Shown here: positions 1 through 7,996 of the stretch, piece by piece | Numbering within the stretch: the stretch's first letter is position 1 | Layout: every line of letters starts with the position of its first letter | Source of the DNA: Syntrophaceae bacterium | Lineage (GTDB): Bacteria > Desulfobacterota > Syntrophia > Syntrophales > Smithellaceae | DNA: 64,000 nucleotides | Assembly (NCBI GenBank): GCA_018436925.1 | Contig: JAHDKI010000011.1 | Location: forward strand, 1 to 64,000 | Reading direction: 5' to 3' | Program-made: the position numbers and the translations under genes | The notes under the pieces: generated by a model | The model's input: the letters and a program-made list of their open reading frames with translations, nothing else | What the model was told of the DNA's origin: nothing | Databases searched by the model: none

Positions 1-24
1 GGAATAAGGCTTGTAGCGGGCCAC
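1..24 (-). CDS. First 8 codons of a gene leaving the window
   Basis: A GTG start at 24-22 follows a good Shine-Dalgarno (GAAGGAG at 37-31 on the minus strand, 6-base gap) and opens a frame reading M-A-R-Y-K-P-Y-S to the window edge. It lies about 110 bases inside the third integron cassette. From memory this N-terminus resembles that of some IS1182-type transposases, so an insertion element may sit in the array, but eight residues cannot decide it. Function is therefore open. Confidence 0.3.
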
Positions 25-132
25 GGTTACTCCTTCATACATGGATTTAAATCAAATCAGGTGCGAAATATTTATAAAGGTTTGCTGCTCACGATACAAG
101 CTTTTTGACAGAAAATCGGACTTTTTCTACAG

Positions 133-187
133 GTTCAACGACATAATCAGCCGGAGCGTAGCGATCGGCTGCATTTATTTGTTGAAC
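133..187 (-). repeat. Integron attC recombination site (end of cassette 2)
   Basis: This 55-bp imperfect palindrome is bounded by GTTCAAC (133-139) and GTTGAAC (181-187). Read on the minus strand it is RYYYAAC ... GTTRRRY, the attC consensus. Inner arms CAGCCG (149-154) and CGGCTG (166-171) pair as the L boxes. The stop codon of the upstream membrane-protein gene lies inside the site (175-177), as is common for cassettes. Strand exchange would fall in the GTT at 139-137. Confidence 0.88.
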
Positions 188-957
188 TTTTTACTATCTA
201 GCTTGGCTAATATTGATGGCGCAAATCTTTCACTCATCCCCGCGATAAAACCAACTACAATAATTGCTATCTCAAGATGACTTGTTTTAGAAAATACCGG
301 CACGAATATTTCCATGCGAACCAACAATGAAGCTAAAAAGGCTGAGAGCATCCCCGCAACTATTCTATACATGCTTTCGAGCTCATGAAGATCCTTGCCC
401 GATAGACAATCTAAACTTTCATTTCCCATTCGAAATATTATTGACAAAAGTGCACCTAGACCCCCTGCAATAACGGACAAACTGGTTATAAAAACAGTGT
501 ATCCCAACACCATGGTGCTGTAATCACGAAACACCCAAAGGATAAGACCCGCCGTAAATATTATAGCTGATGTGTTTCCGGCCCTTGATAAATACCAACG
601 ACGAGATAATTCTTTACCTCTTTCCACGAGATAATGCTCAGCTTGCCCGAGAATATCCGCTGCTTTTTTGTAATCATGCTCAAGACTTCTAGCTAATGAT
701 TCACCAAGTAGGCGCTTATAATTTAAACGATTTTTATCAGAAAGGTGAATTATTGGCTTACATTCTAATAGCGCAACCGTATTAAGTATCTCATTATGTT
801 TTGCTGGTATTTCTGGCCCTTTTTCGTCATAATCATCCGTAGTAATCCAATCTAGGTCTTCGCTATTGTCAATAAATACGATAAAATCTTTAGTCTCTAA
901 TATGAGGTGTTTTAGGTTGAGAACCCCCCATTTTTCTTGATTGTAGTCAATACACAT
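175..957 (-). CDS. Four-helix membrane protein, partner of caspase-like protease
   Basis: This 260-residue protein matches no family I can name. Residues 1 to about 130 are soluble, charged and partly helical. The rest holds about four hydrophobic segments and ends with a GFIAGMSERFAPS motif in or after the last helix; I recall similar endings in other uncharacterised bacterial membrane proteins. It starts 12 bases after the caspase-like gene with no attC between them, so the two share one cassette and probably one transcript. By inference it could be a membrane effector cleaved or gated by the protease. Base composition is AT-rich compared with the chromosome to the right, in keeping with a mobile cassette. 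Confidence 0.75.
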   Translation of the reverse strand: MCIDYNQEKWGVLNLKHLILETKDFIVFIDNSEDLDWITTDDYDEKGPEIPAKHNEILNTVALLECKPIIHLSDKNRLNYKRLLGESLARSLEHDYKKAADILGQAEHYLVERGKELSRRWYLSRAGNTSAIIFTAGLILWVFRDYSTMVLGYTVFITSLSVIAGGLGALLSIIFRMGNESLDCLSGKDLHELESMYRIVAGMLSAFLASLLVRMEIFVPVFSKTSHLEIAIIVVGFIAGMSERFAPSILAKLDSKKFNK

Positions 958-969
958 AGGCGCCCCCAG

Positions 970-1698
970 TTAAACGATAGCAAATGGAAAAAAATCTTGA
1001 CGTCTGCCCGCATTGAGAACAGGTTTTTGAGGTGCATTTTTTTTATAAGTCATTTCTTGCGCACGTTCAAACGCTTTATCAAGTCTCACTATGCCATAAG
1101 AACTAGTGTTCTTTGGACTAAAATCTCTCGGTGCTTTTAACAGCTCTTGAGTAAAAATCCCACCGCTACCATCATCTCCAGCTGCCTGGTTAATATCACA
1201 CGAATAAGCAACAATGCGACCTTCAGAGCACGCCATGATAGCATCGTCGAATATTTTTCTATAATCTATAAATCCTTTCGCGGCACTTTCCATAAATGCA
1301 TCCATTATTGCACGTCTAGTTTCTTTTTCAATTTTGACTATATGCCTACACACATCAACGACTAAGAAATGTCTCGCGTTTCTAGGGTTAATGCTACTAA
1401 TTGATATTGTCTCTTTTTCATTTAAATACATAACTGTTTCATCAAGCCCCTTGCCGACTTGATGTTCTCCATGCCCAGAACATGTTATAAAAACATAGTC
1501 TTTATATTTTGCTGTTTCGAGTGCCCTATTTACTGCAGCAGGGGGTTGATCTACAAGCGTGACAATTTCAGATTCTTTCCATGCCCCACCAAGATTGGAT
1601 AGCAGAAATTTTTTAATGTCGTTTACGTCTACAATTACACCTGGTAACTCAGGTTTTACTTTGGCAGCACCAATCAATATTGCTTGTCTTGTAGCCAT
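970..1698 (-). CDS. Caspase-like (peptidase C14) protease
   Basis: This 242-residue protein has the caspase/metacaspase p20 layout. A first strand reads A-I-L-I-G near residue 6, the catalytic His lies in TCSGHGE (His76), and the catalytic Cys in VVDVCR (Cys117). It has no prodomain or repeat sensor, so it is a minimal protease. The start follows a strong Shine-Dalgarno (AAAGGAGG). It opens cassette 2, starting 28 bases after the attC core of the previous cassette, with the membrane-protein gene 12 bases downstream. Bacterial caspase-like proteases are known in defence modules such as the gasdermin systems. A similar cell-death role here is inferred from the protease plus membrane-protein pairing. 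Confidence 0.85.
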   Translation of the reverse strand: MATRQAILIGAAKVKPELPGVIVDVNDIKKFLLSNLGGAWKESEIVTLVDQPPAAVNRALETAKYKDYVFITCSGHGEHQVGKGLDETVMYLNEKETISISSINPRNARHFLVVDVCRHIVKIEKETRRAIMDAFMESAAKGFIDYRKIFDDAIMACSEGRIVAYSCDINQAAGDDGSGGIFTQELLKAPRDFSPKNTSSYGIVRLDKAFERAQEMTYKKNAPQKPVLNAGRRQDFFPFAIV

Positions 1699-1725
1699 TA
1701 ATCAGCCTCCTTTAAATCTTTTATA

Positions 1726-1792
1726 GTTCAACGACGAGCTAAGCCGGAGCAGCACCGCAGGTGCTGCGATCGGCTTTAGCGCCTGGTTGGCT
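1726..1792 (-). repeat. Integron attC recombination site (end of cassette 1)
   Basis: A 67-bp palindrome is bounded by GTTCAAC (1726-1732) and GTTGGCT (1786-1792). A GC-rich inner hairpin is built on AGCCGGAGCAGCACC and GGTGCTGCGATCGGCT. On the minus strand it reads AGCCAAC ... GTTGAAC. The outer AGCCAAC box is the exact complement of the GTTGGCT where cassette 1 joins attI (2370-2364), which is the pairing expected between the two ends of one cassette. The stop codon of the cassette 1 gene lies inside the site (1776-1778). Confidence 0.88.
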
Positions 1793-2351
1793 TTTTTAAT
1801 AAATTCTTTCGATCAATATTCTTAAGATGATGATTCAAATAATGCTCAACCTGCATATAACGTAGGATTATCGATTTTGATTCTTTCGTTTCTATGGCTG
1901 CACAATTGCGTAATTCGGCCAAGCACTCTGAAAACTTCTCATTAATTACAAAATCAATTTCTACTTTATGCTTACTCTTGATGTTTGTTCGAATATGCTC
2001 AATGTCACGCATTTGATCATGTTTTGTATCTAGGCCTGAAGACTTTACGATGGGTGACCAAAGCATAAAATGCATTTTGTAACCGTGAAAATACTTTTTT
2101 GCATATTCAATATCTTTGCCGAATTTTTCTGTAAGCTTTTGAACATTATTGGGCTGGCGATCTTTGACGTACCTCAGGCCAGTTGTCAGGTGAACTGCAA
2201 CTTCACAAACGTATAATTCTTTTTTCTTAAGATTAATGCCGACAACGTCAATCTCACCTTGTACATCTGGTGTATATAGATTTTGCTGGATAAACTCGCA
2301 GTGCCTTACGTATTGCAAATAAGCCGCAACTATTTCTTCACCGACATTCAT
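1776..2351 (-). CDS. PD-(D/E)XK nuclease-like protein in an integron cassette
   Basis: This 191-residue protein has an N-terminal region resembling the restriction-like nuclease fold. Glu6 lies in the first helix, followed by G-E-I-D-V-V (Asp35) and the strand L-Y-V-C-E-V-A (Glu50). The usual ExK lysine is replaced by Ala (E-V-A), so catalysis is doubtful unless another residue substitutes. The C-terminal half is helical and basic with no motif I recognise. It is the only gene of cassette 1, next to attI, the position normally expressed best. It could be a nuclease of a defence system, a degenerate one, or an unrelated fold. Confidence 0.6.
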   Translation of the reverse strand: MNVGEEIVAAYLQYVRHCEFIQQNLYTPDVQGEIDVVGINLKKKELYVCEVAVHLTTGLRYVKDRQPNNVQKLTEKFGKDIEYAKKYFHGYKMHFMLWSPIVKSSGLDTKHDQMRDIEHIRTNIKSKHKVEIDFVINEKFSECLAELRNCAAIETKESKSIILRYMQVEHYLNHHLKNIDRKNLLKKPTRR

Positions 2352-2363
2352 GATAATTCCTCA

Positions 2364-2518
2364 AGCCAACAATTAATATACCGACTGCATAATACCCGGT
2401 TCCGGGTACTTGAGACGCTACAACCCTTTTTAAAAAACATATTGAAAATCAAGCAAATATAAATTACACACTGCGTAATTAGTCCTTAATACCCATAAAA
2501 AACACAGTGCGTATTTTA
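2364..2518. other. Putative attI site with three direct repeats
   Basis: The first cassette joins the platform at AGCCAAC (2364-2370, GTTGGCT on the minus strand). Between this core site and intI lie three related direct repeats: ACTGCATAATAC (2384-2395), ACTGCGTAATTA (2470-2481) and AGTGCGTATTTTA (2506-2518). attI sites usually carry integrase-binding direct repeats beside the core site, so these are candidates. They could instead be operators for a regulator of intI. A near-perfect palindrome, TACCCGG-TT-CCGGGTA (2393-2408), lies next to the first repeat. No confident cassette promoter was found here. Confidence 0.55.
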
Positions 2519-2576
2519 TGGGAATTTTGCCAAATTCCCGCAATTACCTGTACTCTTGTCCAATGGAGGCGTTGTA

Positions 2577-3887
2577 ATGAATCATTTACTTCCGGACTTT
2601 CAACAGTTCCTGCTCAATCGTAAGCTGGTCCCCGAAAACCAAATTCCATTTTATGCCCTTTGGGCCAGCAGGTTTATTCGTTTGTTGAATGCCGAGGATG
2701 ATAAACCAATGTCCTTAAGAATTCAATTGTTTATTGATGCGTTAAAAAAAGACCCAAAACTGCTTGACTGGCAACTTGCACAAGCCAAAGACGCCGTCAC
2801 GCTGTATCTGGATCATTTTTTGCCGGATCCGAAATCTGAACCCTCTGCCGTCAGGCCCGGTAACACCGTTTCCGCTTTTCCCGATGCGGGGGCCATTCAT
2901 CGTAAAATTCGAGAAGCGATACGCGTCAAGCATTATTCCCGCAGCACGGAAAAAACCTATCGTGAATGGTTTCAACGTTTTTACGACTACCTGACCAAAA
3001 CCAGACAAAAGGATTGGACAACACAGGGCGCCGATGAATATGATGTTCGTGATTTTCTAACGTATCTGGCCGTTAAACAGCATGTGTCCTCGTCAACGCA
3101 GAATCAGGCGTTCAACGCCCTTTTGTTTTTGTTCAGAAACGTTTTGCAGATGGATTTAAAGGAAATCGGACAAGCCGTGCGGGCAAAGCGTGGACCAAAG
3201 CTACCCGTGGTGCTGTCTCTTGATGAAGTCCGGCTATTACTGACCCATTTGTCGGGAAGAAATCTTTTACTGGTCCACGTTCTCTACGGCACCGGAATGC
3301 GGCTCATGGAGGCGGCCCGGCTTCGTGTGAATGACGTTGATTTCGGTTTAAACGCCATCTTTGTTCGAGGCGGTAAAGGAGATAAGGACCGAACAACCAT
3401 TCTGCCGGATGCCGTTAAAAAACCACTGAGAGAGCATTTGACGGAAGTCAAGAAGATTCATGAAAAAGACCTGGCCAGGGGATATGGCGAGGTCTATTTG
3501 CCTGATGAACTCGAACGAAAATATCCGAATGCGGGGAAAGAATGGCGCTGGCAGTATGTGTTTCCCGCAAATAATCTGTCGGTTGATCCACGCTCAGGGA
3601 AAGTGCGCCGCCATCATATCAGCGCCGATGTTATTCAGAAAGCCGTTGCCGAGGCGGTTCGCGTGGCAGGCATCCCCAAGCATGCCACGGTGCACACGCT
3701 GCGGCATAGTTTTGCAACGCATCTTTTGATGGCCGGGGTGAATATCCGAGAAGTTCAGGAGCTTTTAGGACACAAGAATGTGGAAACGACCATGATCTAC
3801 ACGCATGTGCTGCGCGATCTGTCGCACGCGCCACAAAGCCCGCTTGATGCGCTTCTGGCTGACAAAAATGACGGTCGCAAAAAGTAG
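2577..3887 (+). CDS. intI: Integron integrase (IntI-type tyrosine recombinase)
   Basis: This 436-residue site-specific recombinase would insert and excise gene cassettes at attI and attC. The N-terminal SAM-like domain (about 105-205) is followed by the catalytic domain with the R-K-H-R-H-Y set: Arg in [11 protein letters not shown], Lys in [17 protein letters not shown] and Tyr in MIYTHV. The stretch [20 protein letters not shown] is the extra segment that separates IntI from other XerC/D-like recombinases. The N-terminal ~100 residues form an extension that I do not recognise. The ATG at 2577 has GGAGG 7 bases upstream and is preferred over an in-frame TTG at 2556. It faces away from the cassettes, the normal arrangement. 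Confidence 0.95.
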   Translation: MNHLLPDFQQFLLNRKLVPENQIPFYALWASRFIRLLNAEDDKPMSLRIQLFIDALKKDPKLLDWQLAQAKDAVTLYLDHFLPDPKSEPSAVRPGNTVSAFPDAGAIHRKIREAIRVKHYSRSTEKTYREWFQRFYDYLTKTRQKDWTTQGADEYDVRDFLTYLAVKQHVSSSTQNQAFNALLFLFRNVLQMDLKEIGQAVRAKRGPKLPVVLSLDEVRLLLTHLSGRNLLLVHVLYGTGMRLMEAARLRVNDVDFGLNAIFVRGGKGDKDRTTILPDAVKKPLREHLTEVKKIHEKDLARGYGEVYLPDELERKYPNAGKEWRWQYVFPANNLSVDPRSGKVRRHHISADVIQKAVAEAVRVAGIPKHATVHTLRHSFATHLLMAGVNIREVQELLGHKNVETTMIYTHVLRDLSHAPQSPLDALLADKNDGRKK

Positions 3888-3957
3888 CCCCTTACCCTTC
3901 TGAAGAAGCGCAACTTAAAACGTAATCACCTGAAACTTAATACTTCTCTCCTCACAC

Positions 3958-4614
3958 CTAACGGCTTGCGCCGACGCCGATCCGGTCGCAGTAGTTTGCT
4001 ATCGGGCAGGCGCTGCACAAAGGCGAGACGGGTTTGCAGGTTTTTCGGCCGAAGGCGACCAAAAGAGTGTTGTAGATGATCCAGTGCCGGCGGGGCAGTT
4101 TTTCGCGCAGGGCCATTTCGGTTTCATCCGGGGTTTTGGTTTTCACGTATCCCAGGCGGTTGGATATCCGGTGAACGTGTGTGTCGACGCAGATGCCGTC
4201 TTTTCCGTAGGCCAGCGTGACGACGAGATTGGCGGTTTTCCGCCCCACGCCTTTGATGGTCAGAAGCTCGTCGAGGTCGTCGGGAACGGAAGATCCGAAT
4301 CGATGGATCAGATCCCGGCAGACGGAATGGATGGTTTTGGCTTTGTTGTGGTAGAAGCCGACCGGGAAAATGGCCTTTTCGATTTTCGCCAGCGGGATTT
4401 TCAGCATTTGTTCCGGCGTGGCGGCCAGTTCAAAAAGCTTTTCGGTGGCAACGGCGGTCACTTCGTCTTTGGTTCTTAAGCTCAGAAGCGTTGAAATGAG
4501 GATGACAAAGGGGTCGCGCTGGTTTTCCGCCAGGTGGGTCACGATGGGCATTTCACCTGTTTCCAGCTCTTTTTTCAATAGTTTCACAACATTATTCATT
4601 TCATGGTCTTGCAT
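3958..4614 (-). CDS. nth: Endonuclease III (DNA glycosylase/AP lyase)
   Basis: Base-excision repair enzyme of 218 residues that removes oxidised pyrimidines and nicks AP sites. The helix-hairpin-helix LLTIKGVGRKTANLV carries the catalytic Lys, and VDTHVHRISNRLG carries the catalytic Asp. The C-terminal 4Fe-4S loop has the spacing C-x6-C-x2-C-x5-C (CKPVSPLCSACPIANYC). Length fits the family. It converges with intI and marks the start of conserved chromosome beside the integron. The ATG at 4614 has only a distant GGAGG; an ATG five codons in is possible. Confidence 0.95.
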   Translation of the reverse strand: MQDHEMNNVVKLLKKELETGEMPIVTHLAENQRDPFVILISTLLSLRTKDEVTAVATEKLFELAATPEQMLKIPLAKIEKAIFPVGFYHNKAKTIHSVCRDLIHRFGSSVPDDLDELLTIKGVGRKTANLVVTLAYGKDGICVDTHVHRISNRLGYVKTKTPDETEMALREKLPRRHWIIYNTLLVAFGRKTCKPVSPLCSACPIANYCDRIGVGASR

Positions 4615-4714
4615 GCGCCTGCGCCCGCCTCCGTTTTGTCATGAATTGCGAGGCTGTCCATAGTATGACGCTTCGAGGAATGCAAGTCCCGAGACCGCCT
4701 GCCGTTCTTTTTTA

Positions 4715-4741
4715 TTGACAGCACTTTTATATTTATATATT
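4715..4741 (+). promoter_or_regulatory. Probable sigma-70 promoter for the kor operon
   Basis: A consensus -35 box TTGACA (4715-4720) is followed by an AT-rich tract. The best -10 is TATATT (4736-4741, 15-base spacer) or the overlapping TATTTC at 17 bases. The nearest downstream gene is korD at 4890, leaving a leader of about 140 bases in which I see no clear structured element. Confidence 0.45.
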
Positions 4742-4889
4742 TCCTTCCAGCACTTCTGCGTGTATCTGATGGAGACGGGCATTTCAGGGAAAGCGCTCCG
4801 CCCCCGAAACATCCCAGAAAAAAAGGCAGCAGTCGTCCATCCGGCAGGCAGTCTCGCGCCAATTTTTTGCGAGGGGTCAGGCAATTTTT

Positions 4890-5174
4890 ATGCAAAAAAC
4901 CAAGAAGTACCCGATCAGCCAGCCGGATGAAAGCGGGCGCCGAAAAAAACGAACCGGACAGGTCGTGGTGATCGAAGACCGCTGCAAAGGCTGCGGTTTC
5001 TGCATCGCCAACTGCCCGCGTCAGGTGCTGCGCGTATCTTCCACGTTCAACAAGAAGGGTTATCATCCGCCGGAGGTCATCGATACGTCCCGCTGCGTCA
5101 ACTGCCATTTTTGCGAAATTCTGTGTCCGGAGTTCGCCATTTACAGCATGGAAGATGAAGATTACGTTGAATAA
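4890..5174 (+). CDS. korD: 2-oxoacid:ferredoxin oxidoreductase delta (2x4Fe-4S ferredoxin) subunit
   Basis: This 94-residue ferredoxin-like subunit has two 4Fe-4S motifs: CKGCGFCIANCP near residue 33 and CVNCHFCEILCP near residue 70. In KorDABC-type enzymes it passes electrons from the thiamine-diphosphate centre to ferredoxin. It lies 24 bases before korA and opens the operon. The Shine-Dalgarno before this ATG is poor, so an in-frame start a little downstream (before the first cluster) cannot be excluded. Confidence 0.88.
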   Translation: MQKTKKYPISQPDESGRRKKRTGQVVVIEDRCKGCGFCIANCPRQVLRVSSTFNKKGYHPPEVIDTSRCVNCHFCEILCPEFAIYSMEDEDYVE

Positions 5175-5198
5175 CCGAATGATATAAGGAGTACGACG

Positions 5199-6359
5199 TT
5201 GCTGGCTAAAGAAGTTAAAACAGGCATTCACTTTATCAACGGCGATGAAGCCTGCTGCGAAGGCGCCATTGCGGCCGGTTGCCGTTTTTTCGCCGGCTAT
5301 CCGATCACGCCCGCCACGGAAGTCGCCGAGGCGATGTCGCGGCGGCTTCCCGAAATCGGCGGCATCTATATTCAAATGGAGGATGAAATCGCCTCGATGG
5401 CCGCCATTCTGGGGGCAAGCTGGGGCGGGGTCAAGTCGATGACCAGTACATCCGGGCCCGGATTTTCACTGATGATGGAAAATATCGGCCTGGGGGTGTG
5501 CACGGAAACGCCCTGCGTGGTGTGCAACGTGCAGCGCGCCGGCCCCAGCACGGGGCTTCCCACGGCGGTGGCCCAGGGCGATATGATGCAGGCCCGCTGG
5601 GGATCTCACGGGCACTATGAAATTATCGCGCTGGCTCCTTCAAGCCCGCAGGAAATGTTCGATTTTACCATCCGCGCTTTCAATTTAAGTGAGTACTTCC
5701 GGATTCCCGTTCTGCTTATGGCCGATGAAGTGGTCGGTCATATGAACGAGCGGGTCGTGATTCCCCGCGAGGAGGAAATCGAAATCATCAACCGGCGCAA
5801 ACCGACGGTGCCGCGCGAAGATTACCTGCCCTATGAAGCCGATCCGGACGGCATCGCGCCGATGGCCACCTGCGGGGAAGGCTACCGCGTTCATGTCACG
5901 GGCCTTACCCACGACGAACGCGGCTATCCGGTGATGGACGCCAAAACCCAGGAAAAAATGGTCAGCCGGCTGGTGGGAAAAATCCGCAATAATCGCGATA
6001 AGATCATCAGCACGAAGAATCTGTATCTGGACGATGCCGACGTCGTGGTGGTGTCTTACGGCATTACCGCCCGGTCGGCCATGCAGGCGGTTTCCAACGC
6101 CCGCAAAGAGGGCATTAAAGCGGGCATGGTCAAGCTCGAAACGGTCTGGCCCTTCCCCGAAGAGCTCATCCGATCCCTGGCGCCGCAGACAAACGCCATG
6201 ATTATGGCCGAAATCAACGGCGGCCAGATGGTGCTGGAGCTCGAGCGGGCCGCCTGCGGCGCCTGCCCCGTTTCGCTGGTGTCGAATTTCGGGGGCTCGA
6301 TTCTGCACCCCAATCTGATCGCAAACGCTATTTCCAAAATGGCGAAAGGAAAAACATGA
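5199..6359 (+). CDS. korA: 2-oxoacid (2-oxoglutarate-type) ferredoxin oxidoreductase, alpha subunit
   Basis: This 386-residue subunit carries the N-terminal pyrimidine-binding fold of 2-oxoacid oxidoreductases, with G-Y-P-I-T-P-A-T-E near residue 30 and T-S-T-S-G-P-G-F near residue 85. A C-terminal transketolase-like domain contains VVVSYGITARSA and ends with VSNFGGSI. With KorB it converts a 2-oxoacid and CoA to acyl-CoA, CO2 and reduced ferredoxin, or the reverse in the reductive direction. Start is TTG with AAGGAG 7 bases upstream. Its stop overlaps the korB start by 4 bases. The 2-oxoglutarate specificity is by family resemblance only. Confidence 0.9.
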   Translation: MLAKEVKTGIHFINGDEACCEGAIAAGCRFFAGYPITPATEVAEAMSRRLPEIGGIYIQMEDEIASMAAILGASWGGVKSMTSTSGPGFSLMMENIGLGVCTETPCVVCNVQRAGPSTGLPTAVAQGDMMQARWGSHGHYEIIALAPSSPQEMFDFTIRAFNLSEYFRIPVLLMADEVVGHMNERVVIPREEEIEIINRRKPTVPREDYLPYEADPDGIAPMATCGEGYRVHVTGLTHDERGYPVMDAKTQEKMVSRLVGKIRNNRDKIISTKNLYLDDADVVVVSYGITARSAMQAVSNARKEGIKAGMVKLETVWPFPEELIRSLAPQTNAMIMAEINGGQMVLELERAACGACPVSLVSNFGGSILHPNLIANAISKMAKGKT

Positions 6360-7240
6360 CCACAGCAAAAGCTCAAAAATCCGTTCCGCCCCATCCGATG
6401 GATTCGCTTCTTCGCACGGAGAGGATTCCGCATATCTGGTGTCCGGGCTGCGGCATCGGCACGGTCTTTTCCGCGGTGCTGGCCGCCATTAAGAACACCG
6501 GCTGGGATCCCGACGATATCGCGATGGTCTCCGGCATCGGCTGCACGGGCCGGATGGCCGGCTATATCCGGCTGGATTCTTTCCACACCACGCACGGCCG
6601 GGCGCTGCCCTTTGCTACGGGACTGAAGCTTGCCAAACCGGAAACGAAAATCATCGTGGTTTCCGGCGACGGGGACTTGTTCGCCATCGGCGGCAATCAT
6701 TTCATCCATGCGGCGCGACGGAACATGGACATCACGGTGGTCTGCGTCAATAATCTCAACTACGGCATGACGGGCGGCCAGCAGGCCCCCAGCACGCCTC
6801 TGGGCGCAAAGACCACGACCACCGTCAACGGCTCGCCGGAAGAACCGTTCAATTTCTGCAATCTGGCGGCCTCGTGCGGCGCGACCTATGTGGCGCGCTG
6901 GACGGCCATGCAGGTGCGGTCGCTGCGCAGTTCGATCGGAGAGGCCCTGCATAAAAGAGGGTTCAGTTTCGTGGAAGTCGTTACGCCCTGTCCTTCCTCA
7001 TTCGGGCGGCGCAACCGCATGGGAACGGCTCTGGAGATGCTGAAGTTCTATCACGGCCGCTCCGTCATCCGCAGCGATATCGACCCCAAGGATGCCACGA
7101 TGGACATCGACCGGGAAATCGTCGTCGGCAAATTCGTGGATATTGAAAGGCCGACGTTCATGGATCACTATGAACGCATCAACCGCGCGAAAATGCCGCA
7201 ATGGCTTTCGATGCACCCGGATCATCAGAAAACTCGGTGA
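6356..7240 (+). CDS. korB: 2-oxoacid:ferredoxin oxidoreductase beta subunit (TPP-binding)
   Basis: This 294-residue subunit holds the thiamine diphosphate site: G-D-G-D-L-F-A-I-G-G-N (about 102-112) followed by VNNLNYGMTGGQ. The N-terminal W-C-P-G-C-G motif and a later Cys are the ligands usually found for the proximal Fe-S cluster in this family. The 4-base overlap with korA (ATGA) implies translational coupling. The order D-A-B-C matches 2-oxoglutarate oxidoreductases of anaerobes. Confidence 0.92.
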   Translation: MTTAKAQKSVPPHPMDSLLRTERIPHIWCPGCGIGTVFSAVLAAIKNTGWDPDDIAMVSGIGCTGRMAGYIRLDSFHTTHGRALPFATGLKLAKPETKIIVVSGDGDLFAIGGNHFIHAARRNMDITVVCVNNLNYGMTGGQQAPSTPLGAKTTTTVNGSPEEPFNFCNLAASCGATYVARWTAMQVRSLRSSIGEALHKRGFSFVEVVTPCPSSFGRRNRMGTALEMLKFYHGRSVIRSDIDPKDATMDIDREIVVGKFVDIERPTFMDHYERINRAKMPQWLSMHPDHQKTR

Positions 7241-7249
7241 AAAAATACT

Positions 7250-7840
7250 ATGCCTGACAAACGCGAAAAACATGTTCTGATCACGGGGTTCGGCGGCCAG
7301 GGCATCGTCATGGCCGGAGACATTCTGGGCAAGGCGGCTACGCTGTTTGATTCCAAACACGCGACCATGGCCCAAAACTACGGCCCGGAAGCGCGCGGCG
7401 GCGCCTGCTCCAGCCAGGTGATTATCAGCGGCGAGGAAATCCTTTTCCCCTGCGTGGAAGAACCCGACATTCTGGTCTGCATGAGCCAGGAAGCCTACAC
7501 GAGAAATGTCAAATCCCTGAAACCGGAAGGCACGCTGATCTGGGACACGGATCTGGTCCACACCAAAAAAGCCGACATGCAGTACAAAACATTCCACATT
7601 CCGGCCACACGCTTTGCCGAAGAACTGGGCGGGAAAATGATGGCCAACATCGTCATGCTGGGCTTCGTTTCCGCGGTGGAGCCGCTGGTGCACACAGACG
7701 CCTTGAAAAAAGCCGTTCTCGATTCCGTTCCGCCCGCCACGAAGGATCAAAACCTGCGCGCCTACACCAAAGGACGCGAATACGGCCTGTCGATTATCAA
7801 AGGAACGATTAAGCAGGAGCAGGCCAAGCATCAGGAATAG
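7250..7840 (+). CDS. korC: 2-oxoacid:ferredoxin oxidoreductase gamma subunit
   Basis: This 196-residue gamma subunit has the family hallmarks GFGGQGI at the N-terminus and YGPEARGG near residue 43. It starts 9 bases after korB and ends the operon ahead of a strong bidirectional terminator. In the complex it contributes to CoA binding and assembly. The C-terminal ~15 residues are Lys/Gln-rich and variable. Confidence 0.92.
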   Translation: MPDKREKHVLITGFGGQGIVMAGDILGKAATLFDSKHATMAQNYGPEARGGACSSQVIISGEEILFPCVEEPDILVCMSQEAYTRNVKSLKPEGTLIWDTDLVHTKKADMQYKTFHIPATRFAEELGGKMMANIVMLGFVSAVEPLVHTDALKKAVLDSVPPATKDQNLRAYTKGREYGLSIIKGTIKQEQAKHQE

Positions 7841-7854
7841 AAAAAAGGCTCAAG

Positions 7855-7990
7855 GCGCAAGGCCCAAGGCAAAAGGCAAAAGGTCAAAGGATACAAGGAT
7901 AAAGACAAAAATATCCTAAAAAGCCCCTTTGAGATAAACTCTCAAAGGGGCTTTTTAGATCCTTGTGCCTTGGACCTTTTGCCTTGATCC
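7855..7990. repeat. Imperfect long inverted repeat with low-complexity AAGGC arms
   Basis: Both sides of the terminator carry AAGG-rich arms that pair with each other. The left arm (about 7879-7905) has AAGGCAAAAGGTC then ATACAAGGAT, and the right arm (7957-7985) has its complement. Further left, the short unit CAAGG recurs several times (7850-7880). It looks like a small dispersed palindromic repeat or the scar of a non-autonomous element, but no target duplication was seen. Confidence 0.4.
7916..7956. terminator. Bidirectional rho-independent terminator
   Basis: A perfect 18-bp stem (7916-7933 with 7939-7956, core AAAAAGCCCCTTTGAG) closes a 5-base ATAAA loop. The A-run on one side and T-run on the other let it work in both directions. 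It sits between the convergent korC and fdhE genes. Confidence 0.92.
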
Positions 7991-7996
7991 TGATCT

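Noticed and set aside
2556..2576. TTG start seven codons upstream for intI
   Set aside because: The GGAGG lies between it and the ATG at 2577, so the ATG is the likely start.
4596..5375. Minus-strand frame across the korD region
   Set aside because: Antisense to korD and its promoter, low-complexity composition and no ribosome site.
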